Below the pieces are notes generated by a model. The model had not been told where the DNA came from and made no database searches. It worked only from the letters and a program-made list of their open reading frames with translations. Shown here piece by piece: positions 22,155 through 28,697 of a stretch of 36,188 nt of DNA. The position numbers and the translations under genes were made by a program. The DNA is taken from the IMG/VR virus record IMGVR_UViG_3300045135_002313, positions 1-36,188 of that record; one strand, given 5' to 3'. Each line of letters begins with the position of its first letter. The first letter of the stretch is position 1. Source of the DNA: a virus.

Positions 22155-22576
22155 GAGTAGGGTTTACTTGTTCAACATTTGATTTACTACATGCAGGACA
22201 TATTCAAATGTTAAGAGAAGCAAAAGATCAATGTGATTATTTAATTTGTGGACTTCAAGTAGACCCTAGCCTTGATAGACCAGAGAAAAACTCACCAGTA
22301 CAATCTATCGTAGAAAGATATACACAGCTTAACGCAGTAAAATATGTTGATGAAATAATTCCTTATTGTACAGAAAGAGATTTAGAAGATATCTTAGAAA
22401 TGTATGATATAGATGTAAGAATTATAGGATCAGAATATAGAGAGGGTAAATTTACTGGAAGAGCTATCTGTGCTAAAAGAGATATAGATTTATATTTCAA
22501 TAGCAGGGATCATAGATTTAGTTCAAGTGATCTTAGAAAAAGAGTCTGTGATAAAGACGCAAGTGTGACGTCTTAG
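22151..22576 (+). CDS. Cytidylyltransferase, TagD-like
   Basis: This 141-residue protein is a full-length single-domain cytidylyltransferase. It shows TFDLLHAGHIQML with HxGH at 14-17, a GLQVDPS segment, VERYTQLNAVKYVDEIIPY, IIGSEYREG and RFSSSDLRKRV, the last matching the RxSSTxLR signature that binds the nucleotide. TagD makes CDP-glycerol from CTP and glycerol 3-phosphate. ATGA coupling to the GT-A transferase suggests it makes an activated donor or lipid head group for it. It is the last gene before the structured noncoding gap. Confidence 0.87.
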   Translation: MRVGFTCSTFDLLHAGHIQMLREAKDQCDYLICGLQVDPSLDRPEKNSPVQSIVERYTQLNAVKYVDEIIPYCTERDLEDILEMYDIDVRIIGSEYREGKFTGRAICAKRDIDLYFNSRDHRFSSSDLRKRVCDKDASVTS

Positions 22577-22583
22577 GAAAATA

Positions 22584-22683
22584 GCGAACTCCGTTCGCCC
22601 AGCTGTGTCTCTCCGAGACAACGTAAATAAACATCGTGGGTCAGCGCTCTTTAACAGCTGTTCACCTGCGGTGTTCGTTTTTC
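22584..22683 (+). ncRNA. Structured noncoding RNA leader (candidate antitermination element)
   Basis: This is the GC-richer part of a 232-base gap (22577-22808) in an otherwise gapless region. It contains GCGAAC-TCC-GTTCGC (22584-22598) and TGTCTC-TCC-GAGACA (22606-22620), two 15-base hairpins with the same CTCCG apex. A long-range pairing CAGCTGT (22600-22606) with ACAGCTG (22654-22660) follows, then an exact boxA (22645-22656) and a short CACC-TGC-GGTG hairpin (22663-22673) followed by TTCGTTTTTC. The right part of the gap (22684-22808) is AT-rich and holds a bulged hairpin at 22707-22731 around GCC-TTTC-GGC. No convincing protein is encoded. It is read as a cis-acting RNA of the nut/put type, or less likely a trans-acting small RNA; the strand is inferred from boxA. 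Confidence 0.6.
22645..22656 (+). promoter_or_regulatory. boxA-type Nus antitermination site
   Basis: CGCTCTTTAACA matches the bacterial/lambdoid boxA consensus (C/T)GCTCTTTAACA at all 12 positions. In RNA this element binds NusB-S10 and nucleates antitermination complexes in rRNA operons and at lambda nut sites. It lies between hairpins, upstream of dCMP deaminase and the transporter genes. A second partial core, TGCTCTTTC, lies at 22752-22760. Confidence 0.65.
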
Positions 22684-22781
22684 ACTAATTATGCACATAG
22701 AATAGCATACTTTTTGCCTTTCGGCAAGTATATAAAATAAAATTTTTTCTTTGCTCTTTCTGGTGCTACACTGTAACAAAA

Positions 22782-22810
22782 TTGTAACATAAATGTGATA
22801 TATTTATAAT
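22782..22810 (+). promoter_or_regulatory. Candidate promoter abutting the dCMP deaminase start
   Basis: TTGTAA (22782-22787) and TATAAT (22805-22810) are 17 bases apart. The -10 box overlaps the ATG at 22809. If active, transcription would start near 22817 and the first usable start would be ATG 22836. Confidence 0.4.
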
Positions 22811-23255
22811 GAAAATAAAACATATACATGCTCATATGAAATCTGCTTTTAACTATGCAGAGTGTTCCACAGCCGTCCGTCTTCAGGTCGGCTGTGTTAT
22901 TGTGAAAGATGATCGTATTATTAGTATCGGATACAATGGTATGCCTAGTGGTTGGGATAATGAATGTGAAACTTCGGTGCTTTGGGATAAAGGCGTACAA
23001 CTACCTAGTCCTATTCTCAAAACTAAACCAGAAGTACTACATGCAGAATCGAATGCTATAGCTAAACTGGCACGATCACCTGAGAGCGGAGAAGGCGCTA
23101 CAGCTTTTATTACTCACGCTCCTTGTCTAGATTGTGCAAAACTTTTGTATCAAGCTGGTATTTGTGAAGTAAACTACTGTCATAGCTATAGACTTACAGA
23201 TGGAATAGATTTTTTAAAGAAGTGTAATATTAAGGTTTATCAGATATCTCTATGA
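22809..23255 (+). CDS. dCMP deaminase (zinc-dependent cytidine deaminase superfamily)
   Basis: This 148-residue enzyme converts dCMP to dUMP for thymidylate synthesis. It has VGCVIVKDDRIISIGYNGMPSG, then HAE (residues 78-80) and PCLDC (105-109), the zinc ligands and proton shuttle of the family. The longest reading starts at ATG 22809 and its N-terminus (KHIHAHMKSAFNYAECS) fits relatives. The ATG also lies in a possible -10 box and has no Shine-Dalgarno sequence. ATG 22836 (codon 10) is the alternative. It works with NrdAB, dNMP kinase and the carbamoyltransferase in pyrimidine dNTP supply. It is the first gene after the boxA-bearing gap. Confidence 0.9.
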   Translation: MKIKHIHAHMKSAFNYAECSTAVRLQVGCVIVKDDRIISIGYNGMPSGWDNECETSVLWDKGVQLPSPILKTKPEVLHAESNAIAKLARSPESGEGATAFITHAPCLDCAKLLYQAGICEVNYCHSYRLTDGIDFLKKCNIKVYQISL

Positions 23256-23488
23256 AAAGGGTGATGTTTTCTGTTAATACACATGATGAAGAGGCAGAAA
23301 GACTTACAGATGTTATCTTAGAGATGCTACAAGATGAACCTGAGATAGAGATTAAGGATCTATCTCGTAGATTAAACATAGAGATGATTAGTCTTCCTTG
23401 GGGAGTTGATTCTCCCTTTGCCTATATATTTAAAGAAGATCAAAAAACCTGGTGTTGTCTCAACCCTCAATATAGAAAGAGAACTTAA
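23252..23488 (+). CDS. Small protein of unknown function
   Basis: This is a 78-residue soluble acidic protein coupled to dCMP deaminase by an ATGA overlap. The first half is helical (EEAERLTDVILEMLQDEP, then IEIKDLSRRLNIEM, which could be a small winged or HTH element). The second half contains SPFAYIFKEDQKTWCCLNP with paired cysteines. No family is recognised. It precedes the transporter gene by only two bases. Confidence 0.6.
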   Translation: MKRVMFSVNTHDEEAERLTDVILEMLQDEPEIEIKDLSRRLNIEMISLPWGVDSPFAYIFKEDQKTWCCLNPQYRKRT

Positions 23489-23490
23489 CA

Positions 23491-24450
23491 ATGGATGTAG
23501 TTACAATTTGGATGGCACTAGGATTCCTCTTAGCCGCCTATTCTGTTATAGCAAACGATAGCGTTCAAACTCTTGGAACTTGGATTGCGTCGAACAATGA
23601 ACGATTCCACTGGACGATTTTATGGACCGCCGCTTCGGCGGTTTTGCTTTGGGCACTATGGTTCGGTTGGTATATCAACGGAGGTGACATTTCATATGGT
23701 CGCCTAACTAAAATACCTTTCCAAGAAATACAGTGGTATCATGCAGCTGCTCCCGCAGTGCTACTACTACTCACTAGAATTGGTGTTCCTGTTTCAACAT
23801 CGTTTCTTGTGCTTTCAGCCTTCGCATCAACCTTTGTGCTAGAAAAGATGTTGATGAAATCTATCATGGGATATGCTGTAGCAGCTGTCGCTGCCTACGC
23901 ACTCTGGCATATCATTTCAAGAATCTTAGACGAAAAGAAACCAATTGGAGATCACTGGTCACGTCCATACTGGCGCGTAGCACAGTGGGGTACAACTGGT
24001 CTGCTTTGGTGGACTTGGTTATCACATGATATGGCTAACATTGCAGTATTCCTTCCTAGACAAGTTCCGTGGGACTTAATGATTGTAATTTCTGTAGTCT
24101 TCGTAGCAGGTCTTGGATGGATGTTTAGTGAGCGAGGAGGTAAAATTCAAAATATTGTATTAGAAAAATCTACAACACGATATATTCGTTCTGCGTGTTT
24201 AATTGATTTTGCATATTTTGTTATTCTATATTTCTTCAAAGAACTTAACTCAATACCAATGTCTACAACTTGGGTTTTCGTGGGTCTACTTACAGGACGA
24301 GAACTAGCGATTGCCGCCGTTCGTAATACCAAAATGAAACAAGTATTTCCTCTTGTCACTCGTGATTTTATGAAGATGATGATTGGATTAGGAGCTTCGG
24401 TCGGTATTGTTCTGTTAATTCATTATGTAATAGTACCGAACGGGTACTAA
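23491..24450 (+). CDS. PiT-like inorganic phosphate transporter (divergent)
   Basis: This is a 319-residue integral membrane protein with roughly 8-10 hydrophobic helices. Its two halves echo each other as in the PiT family. The first half has SVIANDSVQTLGTWIASN (N22-D23) and GVPVSTSF (100-104). The second has LSHDMANIAVFLPR (H179-D180...N183) and SIPMSTTWVF (255-262). The repeated (N/H)D...N/G and P-(V/M)-ST motifs are the signatures of PiT sodium- or proton-coupled phosphate carriers. The family is usually 400-500 residues, so this is a compact form lacking the long central loop. It may raise host phosphate uptake, a common limit for phage DNA synthesis at sea. Family assignment is from motif symmetry only; function is inferred. 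Confidence 0.65.
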   Translation: MDVVTIWMALGFLLAAYSVIANDSVQTLGTWIASNNERFHWTILWTAASAVLLWALWFGWYINGGDISYGRLTKIPFQEIQWYHAAAPAVLLLLTRIGVPVSTSFLVLSAFASTFVLEKMLMKSIMGYAVAAVAAYALWHIISRILDEKKPIGDHWSRPYWRVAQWGTTGLLWWTWLSHDMANIAVFLPRQVPWDLMIVISVVFVAGLGWMFSERGGKIQNIVLEKSTTRYIRSACLIDFAYFVILYFFKELNSIPMSTTWVFVGLLTGRELAIAAVRNTKMKQVFPLVTRDFMKMMIGLGASVGIVLLIHYVIVPNGY

Positions 24451-24462
24451 GTAATTTTAAAA

Positions 24463-24491
24463 TTGACAGGTTGAAAATAGCATGATATACT
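24463..24491 (+). promoter_or_regulatory. Sigma70-type promoter for the TctA/TctC gene group
   Basis: A perfect TTGACA (24463-24468) and TATACT (24486-24491) are 17 bases apart in the gap after the PiT-like gene. It is the best promoter sequence in the second half of the window. Confidence 0.7.
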
Positions 24492-24506
24492 CTATCATGC
24501 TATTTT
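24474..24506. terminator. 14-bp hairpin with T-run overlapping the promoter -10 box
   Basis: AAAATAGCATGATA (24474-24487), TACTC, TATCATGCTATTTT (24493-24506) is a perfect 14-bp inverted repeat. With the run TATTTTTATT on its right side it looks like an intrinsic terminator for transcripts arriving from the left. The same bases contain the -10 box of the next promoter. Confidence 0.6.
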
Positions 24507-24525
24507 TATTTATAAAGGTTAAAAA

Positions 24526-25368
24526 ATGAATTTAGAACAAGTCAAACGCATGAGGAAATATATGCTAGAGAACTTTACGTTTGTTTCTTGGCCTCCTTTT
24601 GCAATGGGAAATTGTGTTATGAGAATTATTCAAGCACATACAGAAGATTACTATTGGACGCCAAAATATAATGTATGGGAACATGATCCTTATATTACCT
24701 CTCCTCTTGATTATCCAGAAACTCAAGACTTTCAAGAAACACTAAACGGAAGATTTTGGACAACAGTACATACTAGTACACTTTTTCCCGCAGGTATTAA
24801 AATTTGGGAACATGAAGCGTTACTAGACATATTTAATGAAACAGTAGCTTGGGAGAAAGATAAAACACTACCAACTCCTGATCATGTTGTAGATTTAGAA
24901 GCACTACACGCAACTTACATAAAAAAAGATAAGAAATCTGTAGAAGCTGCAGCACATAACCCTCCTCATATTTGGTTACAAGATTATCCTGATACAAAAA
25001 AACTAGTTAACCTATACTATGAAAAAGATAATCACAATATAACTGATTTACCTACAAGACCTCTAACTGATCGGATTACTACTCAATGGAGTGAAAACTT
25101 AGTAGAAGACGAAAGGGTTTTAAACATATCTCTTAATATGTTTTTTAGCCCTGATTGGTATGAATACGAGTCTGAGTTTGATAGGCTCTCTAAATTTTTA
25201 AATTTTACTTATCCTAGAAAAAAAGCAGTAAGAGCCTATATGCATTACTATAAAGAAAGAATAAAACTATACAATGACAGAGACACAGAAGAAAAACGTC
25301 AAAATAGGGGGTCAAGTTTCGGAAACCTTGGAAAGCGACTACTTCAAAACAACGTGGAAAACAACTGA
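24526..25368 (+). CDS. Protein of unknown function, possibly sulfotransferase-like
   Basis: This is a 280-residue soluble, aromatic-rich protein. The start is GFVSWPP-like: FTFVSWPPFAMGNCVMRII at residues 17-35, loosely resembling the strand-loop-helix that binds PAPS in sulfotransferases, though the loop lacks the usual Lys/Arg-Ser/Thr. A segment LNISLNMFFSPDWYEYESEF near residue 200 resembles regions seen in phage sulfotransferase-like proteins, including the one at 28140. I cannot confirm the family. It is the first gene after the strong 24463 promoter. Its last 95 bases overlap the methyltransferase gene in another frame, and its C-terminus there is rich in Arg, Asn and Glu. Confidence 0.5.
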   Translation: MNLEQVKRMRKYMLENFTFVSWPPFAMGNCVMRIIQAHTEDYYWTPKYNVWEHDPYITSPLDYPETQDFQETLNGRFWTTVHTSTLFPAGIKIWEHEALLDIFNETVAWEKDKTLPTPDHVVDLEALHATYIKKDKKSVEAAAHNPPHIWLQDYPDTKKLVNLYYEKDNHNITDLPTRPLTDRITTQWSENLVEDERVLNISLNMFFSPDWYEYESEFDRLSKFLNFTYPRKKAVRAYMHYYKERIKLYNDRDTEEKRQNRGSSFGNLGKRLLQNNVENN

Positions 25369-25819
25369 AGAAGACCCTCAAGTTATAGAAGCTGTAAGAT
25401 CATCTAAAAATACATTAGATGTAGGCTGTGGACATAATCAATACAAAAAGTATTCTAAAACTTCTTTTTGGGGTATTGATTTATCTTGTGAAGAAGCAGA
25501 TCAAATTATTGATATTATCGACTTTAAAACAAAGTCAAGATTTGATTTAATTATTTGTTATGGTTCTATCAATTTTTATTCTATACAATGGATTGAAGAT
25601 AGATTGAGACATATAGTCTCATTACTTGATACTACTGGAAAAATAATGATGAAAGTAAATCCAGGGTATCCTCATGTAGATGGTACAGTATTAGACTGGT
25701 ATGATAAATGGACTATCTCACTGGCAAAACACTACGGAAAAGTTTTTAACCTAGAAATAACTAATATCAGGGAAGCAGCAAACGGAAGGTTTAAATTCGA
25801 CTACATAAAACATGATTGA
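25274..25819 (+). CDS. Class I SAM-dependent methyltransferase
   Basis: This 181-residue protein has the methyltransferase core. TLDVGCGHN (near residues 47-55) is the SAM-binding motif I, SFWGIDLS is motif II, RFDLIICYGSINF is motif IV, and LLDTTGKIMMKVNPG is the following turn and strand. The substrate is unknown; it lacks the NPPY/DPPY motif of most DNA amino-methyltransferases, favouring a small molecule or protein. The ATG at 25274 gives a 95-base overlap with the upstream gene. A later non-ATG start is possible because the first 20 residues are not conserved-looking. It overlaps the TctA start by eight bases, so it belongs to the transporter unit. Confidence 0.8.
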   Translation: MTETQKKNVKIGGQVSETLESDYFKTTWKTTEEDPQVIEAVRSSKNTLDVGCGHNQYKKYSKTSFWGIDLSCEEADQIIDIIDFKTKSRFDLIICYGSINFYSIQWIEDRLRHIVSLLDTTGKIMMKVNPGYPHVDGTVLDWYDKWTISLAKHYGKVFNLEITNIREAANGRFKFDYIKHD

Positions 25820-27137
25820 ACTCATAGCAGGGGTTTTATACGGGCTAGTAGTAGGACTCATACCTACTGCTGGTGCTACAACAGGACTAATAATTCTATT
25901 TAGTTTTCTATCTATATTTCCAGACCCGTACTCAGCACTAATATTTATTATGGCAGTTGTAGCAGCATCTACAACTGCTGATACGTTTTCTAGTGTTCTA
26001 CTAGGAATACCAGGAGCTAACTCATCAGCAGCTACTATTCAAGATGGTTATCCTTTAGCACAGAGAGGAAAAGCTAGTCTAGCTCTTTCTTCTGCTATAA
26101 CTTCTTCAACTTTAAACGGGCTAATATGGGGAGCACTGGTTTTCTGTTTTATCAAACAGTTAGATTTTGTTTATCTATATGTAGGCACTCTAGAGCTTTG
26201 GATTATTAATCTAGTGGCTTTTTTATGTGTAATTTTTGTACTTGGCAAAAAATGGTATCTAGGGGTTATAGGGTTGGCATTAGGAATAGTTTTTGCGCTC
26301 GTAGGCACTAACCCTGTAACTAATGCAGCGAGGCTAACTTTTAGCTGGGAATATTTAAAAGATGGACTACAATTGATGCCTGTAATAGCAGGAATATTTG
26401 CTATACCAGAAATCTATGAAGCTTTGATAGGAAACAAAAAACCATATAAAAAAACTAGTAAGTCTTACACAAAACTGGGAATCTATTCTGTTTTTAAGCA
26501 CTGGTGGATATCTATTAAAGGAGGAATATTCGGTGCAATTATAGGATTTCTACCAGGACTAGGAGGAGCAGTCGCAGATTGGATAGCATATGGACAAACA
26601 GTAGCTACAGTTAAAAAACCAATAATACCTTTCGGTAAGGGGAACATCAGAGGAGTGATCGGATGTGAAGGAGCTAATAACTCTCAAAAAGCAACGTCAA
26701 TGATTACCACAGTATTATTTGGAATTCCAGGTGCTCCCTTTGCAGCTATTGTTTTAGCTCTTTTAATGTATTTAAATATAGAGTTAGGGGACCCTTCTAT
26801 TTTTGAAGACCAGCAACTTTTTGACTCTATGCTTTTAGGATTTATAGGAGGCACACTACTTGTAGCTATTATTTTGTTGCTATTTCTTAGTAAAATATGT
26901 TATATTACTAGAGTACCATATCATTACTATTTTCCAATATTACTAATATTAATAGTATGGAGTTGTGTCCAATATACAGGAGGATGGGAAGACTATATAG
27001 TATTCTTAATCTTTTCTGTAATTGGAATTATTATTCATAAACTAAACATATCAAAACCAGCAATCATAATTGGTTTTATTTTATTTGAAAGGTTTGAACT
27101 GCTATCGGTTCAATTGTTAACGAGGTATATAATATGA
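25812..27137 (+). CDS. TctA-like large subunit of a tripartite tricarboxylate (TTT) transporter
   Basis: This is a 441-residue membrane protein with about eleven or twelve helices and the two TctA signature repeats. The first is GLVVGLIPTAGATTGL, then LLGIPGANSSAATIQDGYPLA. The second is GAIIGFLPGLGGAVADWIAYG, then EGANNSQKATSMI and LFGIPGAPFAAIVLALL. TctA forms the pathway for citrate-type acids driven by ion gradients. It is a little shorter than bacterial TctA (about 500 residues), missing part of the N-terminus. The small subunit TctB, normally required, is not encoded nearby. It overlaps the binding-protein gene by four bases, so the pair is co-translated and probably works together, perhaps with a host TctB. 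Confidence 0.9.
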   Translation: MIELIAGVLYGLVVGLIPTAGATTGLIILFSFLSIFPDPYSALIFIMAVVAASTTADTFSSVLLGIPGANSSAATIQDGYPLAQRGKASLALSSAITSSTLNGLIWGALVFCFIKQLDFVYLYVGTLELWIINLVAFLCVIFVLGKKWYLGVIGLALGIVFALVGTNPVTNAARLTFSWEYLKDGLQLMPVIAGIFAIPEIYEALIGNKKPYKKTSKSYTKLGIYSVFKHWWISIKGGIFGAIIGFLPGLGGAVADWIAYGQTVATVKKPIIPFGKGNIRGVIGCEGANNSQKATSMITTVLFGIPGAPFAAIVLALLMYLNIELGDPSIFEDQQLFDSMLLGFIGGTLLVAIILLLFLSKICYITRVPYHYYFPILLILIVWSCVQYTGGWEDYIVFLIFSVIGIIIHKLNISKPAIIIGFILFERFELLSVQLLTRYII

Positions 27138-28159
27138 AAAAACTACTACTACTGGCTGGAGTAATTCTAGCATTTTCTTCAACAGCAGCTTTAGCTGACT
27201 ACACGATGATTATTCCACAAAAACCTGGAGCAGGTACGTCTCAATGGGCTTATATCATTTCTAAACACTTAGAGAAGCATCTTGGAGAAAAAATTAAACT
27301 AAAACATATCCCCGGGGCTAGAGACATACCGGGATTCAATAAGTTTCACAATGATTTACGATTTGATGAAAAAACAATCATGGTTTCTCACGGTGGGAAC
27401 GGTGTATCTTATTTAACAGAAAAAGTAGATTATAATTATTTAGATTATGACCCCATTGGAGGTATGAATCTAACTATTGTGATGGGAAGTAATAATCTAA
27501 AAGATAAAGCAATTTTTGCAGGAGGTAGTGGAAGTGTACCTGATGTCATGGCACTTACTTTATATATGTGCGGTAACCTAACATCTCTATCTGCGTATAA
27601 AGCATGTTTTAATGAAAAGATTACTTTTGTAAAAGGGATGTCAGGAAGTGAAAGAAGAATGGCATACAAAAGAAGAGAACTAAATGTTACAAGAGAAAAT
27701 CCTGCAGCATATAAAAAACATTCCCAAAAAGCGGGAAAAGTTTTATTTACACATGGCATAACTGACCCTAGTACCTTTAGAATTGTTGACGATCCTAATC
27801 ATTCAAACTTATCTTTTAGTAAAGTATTTAAAAATAAATGGGGAGAAGAACCAAGAGGAAAGCTTTATTATTCTTATGTACTAGTAAAGTCCTATAGAGA
27901 TACTCTGCAGAAAGCTTTGTGGATGAATAAGAATAACCCTAACACTCCTAAAGTAAGAAAAGCTTTAGAATCAATGCTACAAGATCCAGAAGCGATTAAA
28001 GATATTGAGAAAAAAGTTGGTAAGTATAGTTGGTGGAAAGGCGAAGAATTAGTAGATGTAGTAAAAAAACTAGATAAAGCGACAATTAGATCAACTTTAC
28101 AAACACTGATTTATTGGCAAAAAGAAGTGCTAGGATATAATGCTGTTCTTAAAAGATAA
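27134..28159 (+). CDS. TctC-like periplasmic binding protein
   Basis: This is a 341-residue secreted protein. A signal peptide MKKLLLLAGVILAFSSTAALA is followed by a likely cleavage after A21 (A-L-A). The mature start DYTMIIPQKPGAGTSQWAYI resembles the TctC/Bug-family pattern PxxPGGxxD with KxxPGAxxxxG following (LKHIPGARDIPGFNKF). The binding loops differ from typical Bug proteins, so the ligand may not be citrate. It sits in an ATGA overlap after TctA. A phage-borne binding protein would load the host periplasm to raise uptake of a specific compound, as proposed for PstS in cyanophages. Ligand and partner are inferred. Confidence 0.82.
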   Translation: MKKLLLLAGVILAFSSTAALADYTMIIPQKPGAGTSQWAYIISKHLEKHLGEKIKLKHIPGARDIPGFNKFHNDLRFDEKTIMVSHGGNGVSYLTEKVDYNYLDYDPIGGMNLTIVMGSNNLKDKAIFAGGSGSVPDVMALTLYMCGNLTSLSAYKACFNEKITFVKGMSGSERRMAYKRRELNVTRENPAAYKKHSQKAGKVLFTHGITDPSTFRIVDDPNHSNLSFSKVFKNKWGEEPRGKLYYSYVLVKSYRDTLQKALWMNKNNPNTPKVRKALESMLQDPEAIKDIEKKVGKYSWWKGEELVDVVKKLDKATIRSTLQTLIYWQKEVLGYNAVLKR

Positions 28160-28691
28160 TTTACCAGAGAGAATATTTTTTACAGGAGTTCCAGGAAGTA
28201 GATGGAGTGGTATTGCTCAAGAGATAGAAAAAGATCAAAGAATTGATATTTCCGATAGAACTCCAGAGAGAACCTACAATCACCATAATTATAGTGGACA
28301 TGAAGGAGTATACTTTGGAACAGGTATGGAGTTTGAGGCTTCTCTAAACAAAGAACACTTAGATACCCCTTATTCTGGGACAGGATGTAAATTACACAAA
28401 AGCCATGAGTGGGCTTATCTATTAGATGAAATTACCTCTCGTTTCCCTAACGATTGGATTATTTTAGTTTATAGAAATAACCAAGACAGTTTTAATTGGT
28501 GGAAAGAGGCAGGAGGATGGAATATAAAATATCCTAACTATGACTACTACGAAAATGACGATACAATGCAGTATCATATTAAAAGTATGAATGATCACAT
28601 TTTAGAGTTTAGCCAAAAGCATAAATTAAACTGGGAACAACACAAACTATATAAAGACATATTCATCACTAAATACAAGCAAAAGGTATAA
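28140..28691 (+). CDS. P-loop protein, possibly sulfotransferase-like
   Basis: This is a 183-residue soluble protein. The N-terminus RIFFTGVPGSRWSGIAQEI (residues 11-29) is a hydrophobic strand, a glycine/serine loop and a helix, close to the PAPS-binding loop of sulfotransferases. A later strand DWIILVYRNNQDSFNWWKEAGG could be the second PAPS contact (arginine and serine). The ATG overlaps the TctC stop by 20 bases, with AGGA upstream, so it belongs to the transporter unit. Sulfotransferase-like genes are common in marine phages. Catalytic activity cannot be judged. Confidence 0.55.
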   Translation: MLFLKDNLPERIFFTGVPGSRWSGIAQEIEKDQRIDISDRTPERTYNHHNYSGHEGVYFGTGMEFEASLNKEHLDTPYSGTGCKLHKSHEWAYLLDEITSRFPNDWIILVYRNNQDSFNWWKEAGGWNIKYPNYDYYENDDTMQYHIKSMNDHILEFSQKHKLNWEQHKLYKDIFITKYKQKV

Positions 28692-28697
28692 AATAAA

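Noticed and set aside
22636-22740. A 34-codon GTG-start frame in the noncoding gap
   Set aside because: There is no Shine-Dalgarno sequence, and it crosses boxA and several hairpins, so it is more likely chance.
22577-22808. A tRNA or CRISPR repeat in the gap
   Set aside because: No cloverleaf with D and T arms or CCA end, and no regularly spaced repeats.
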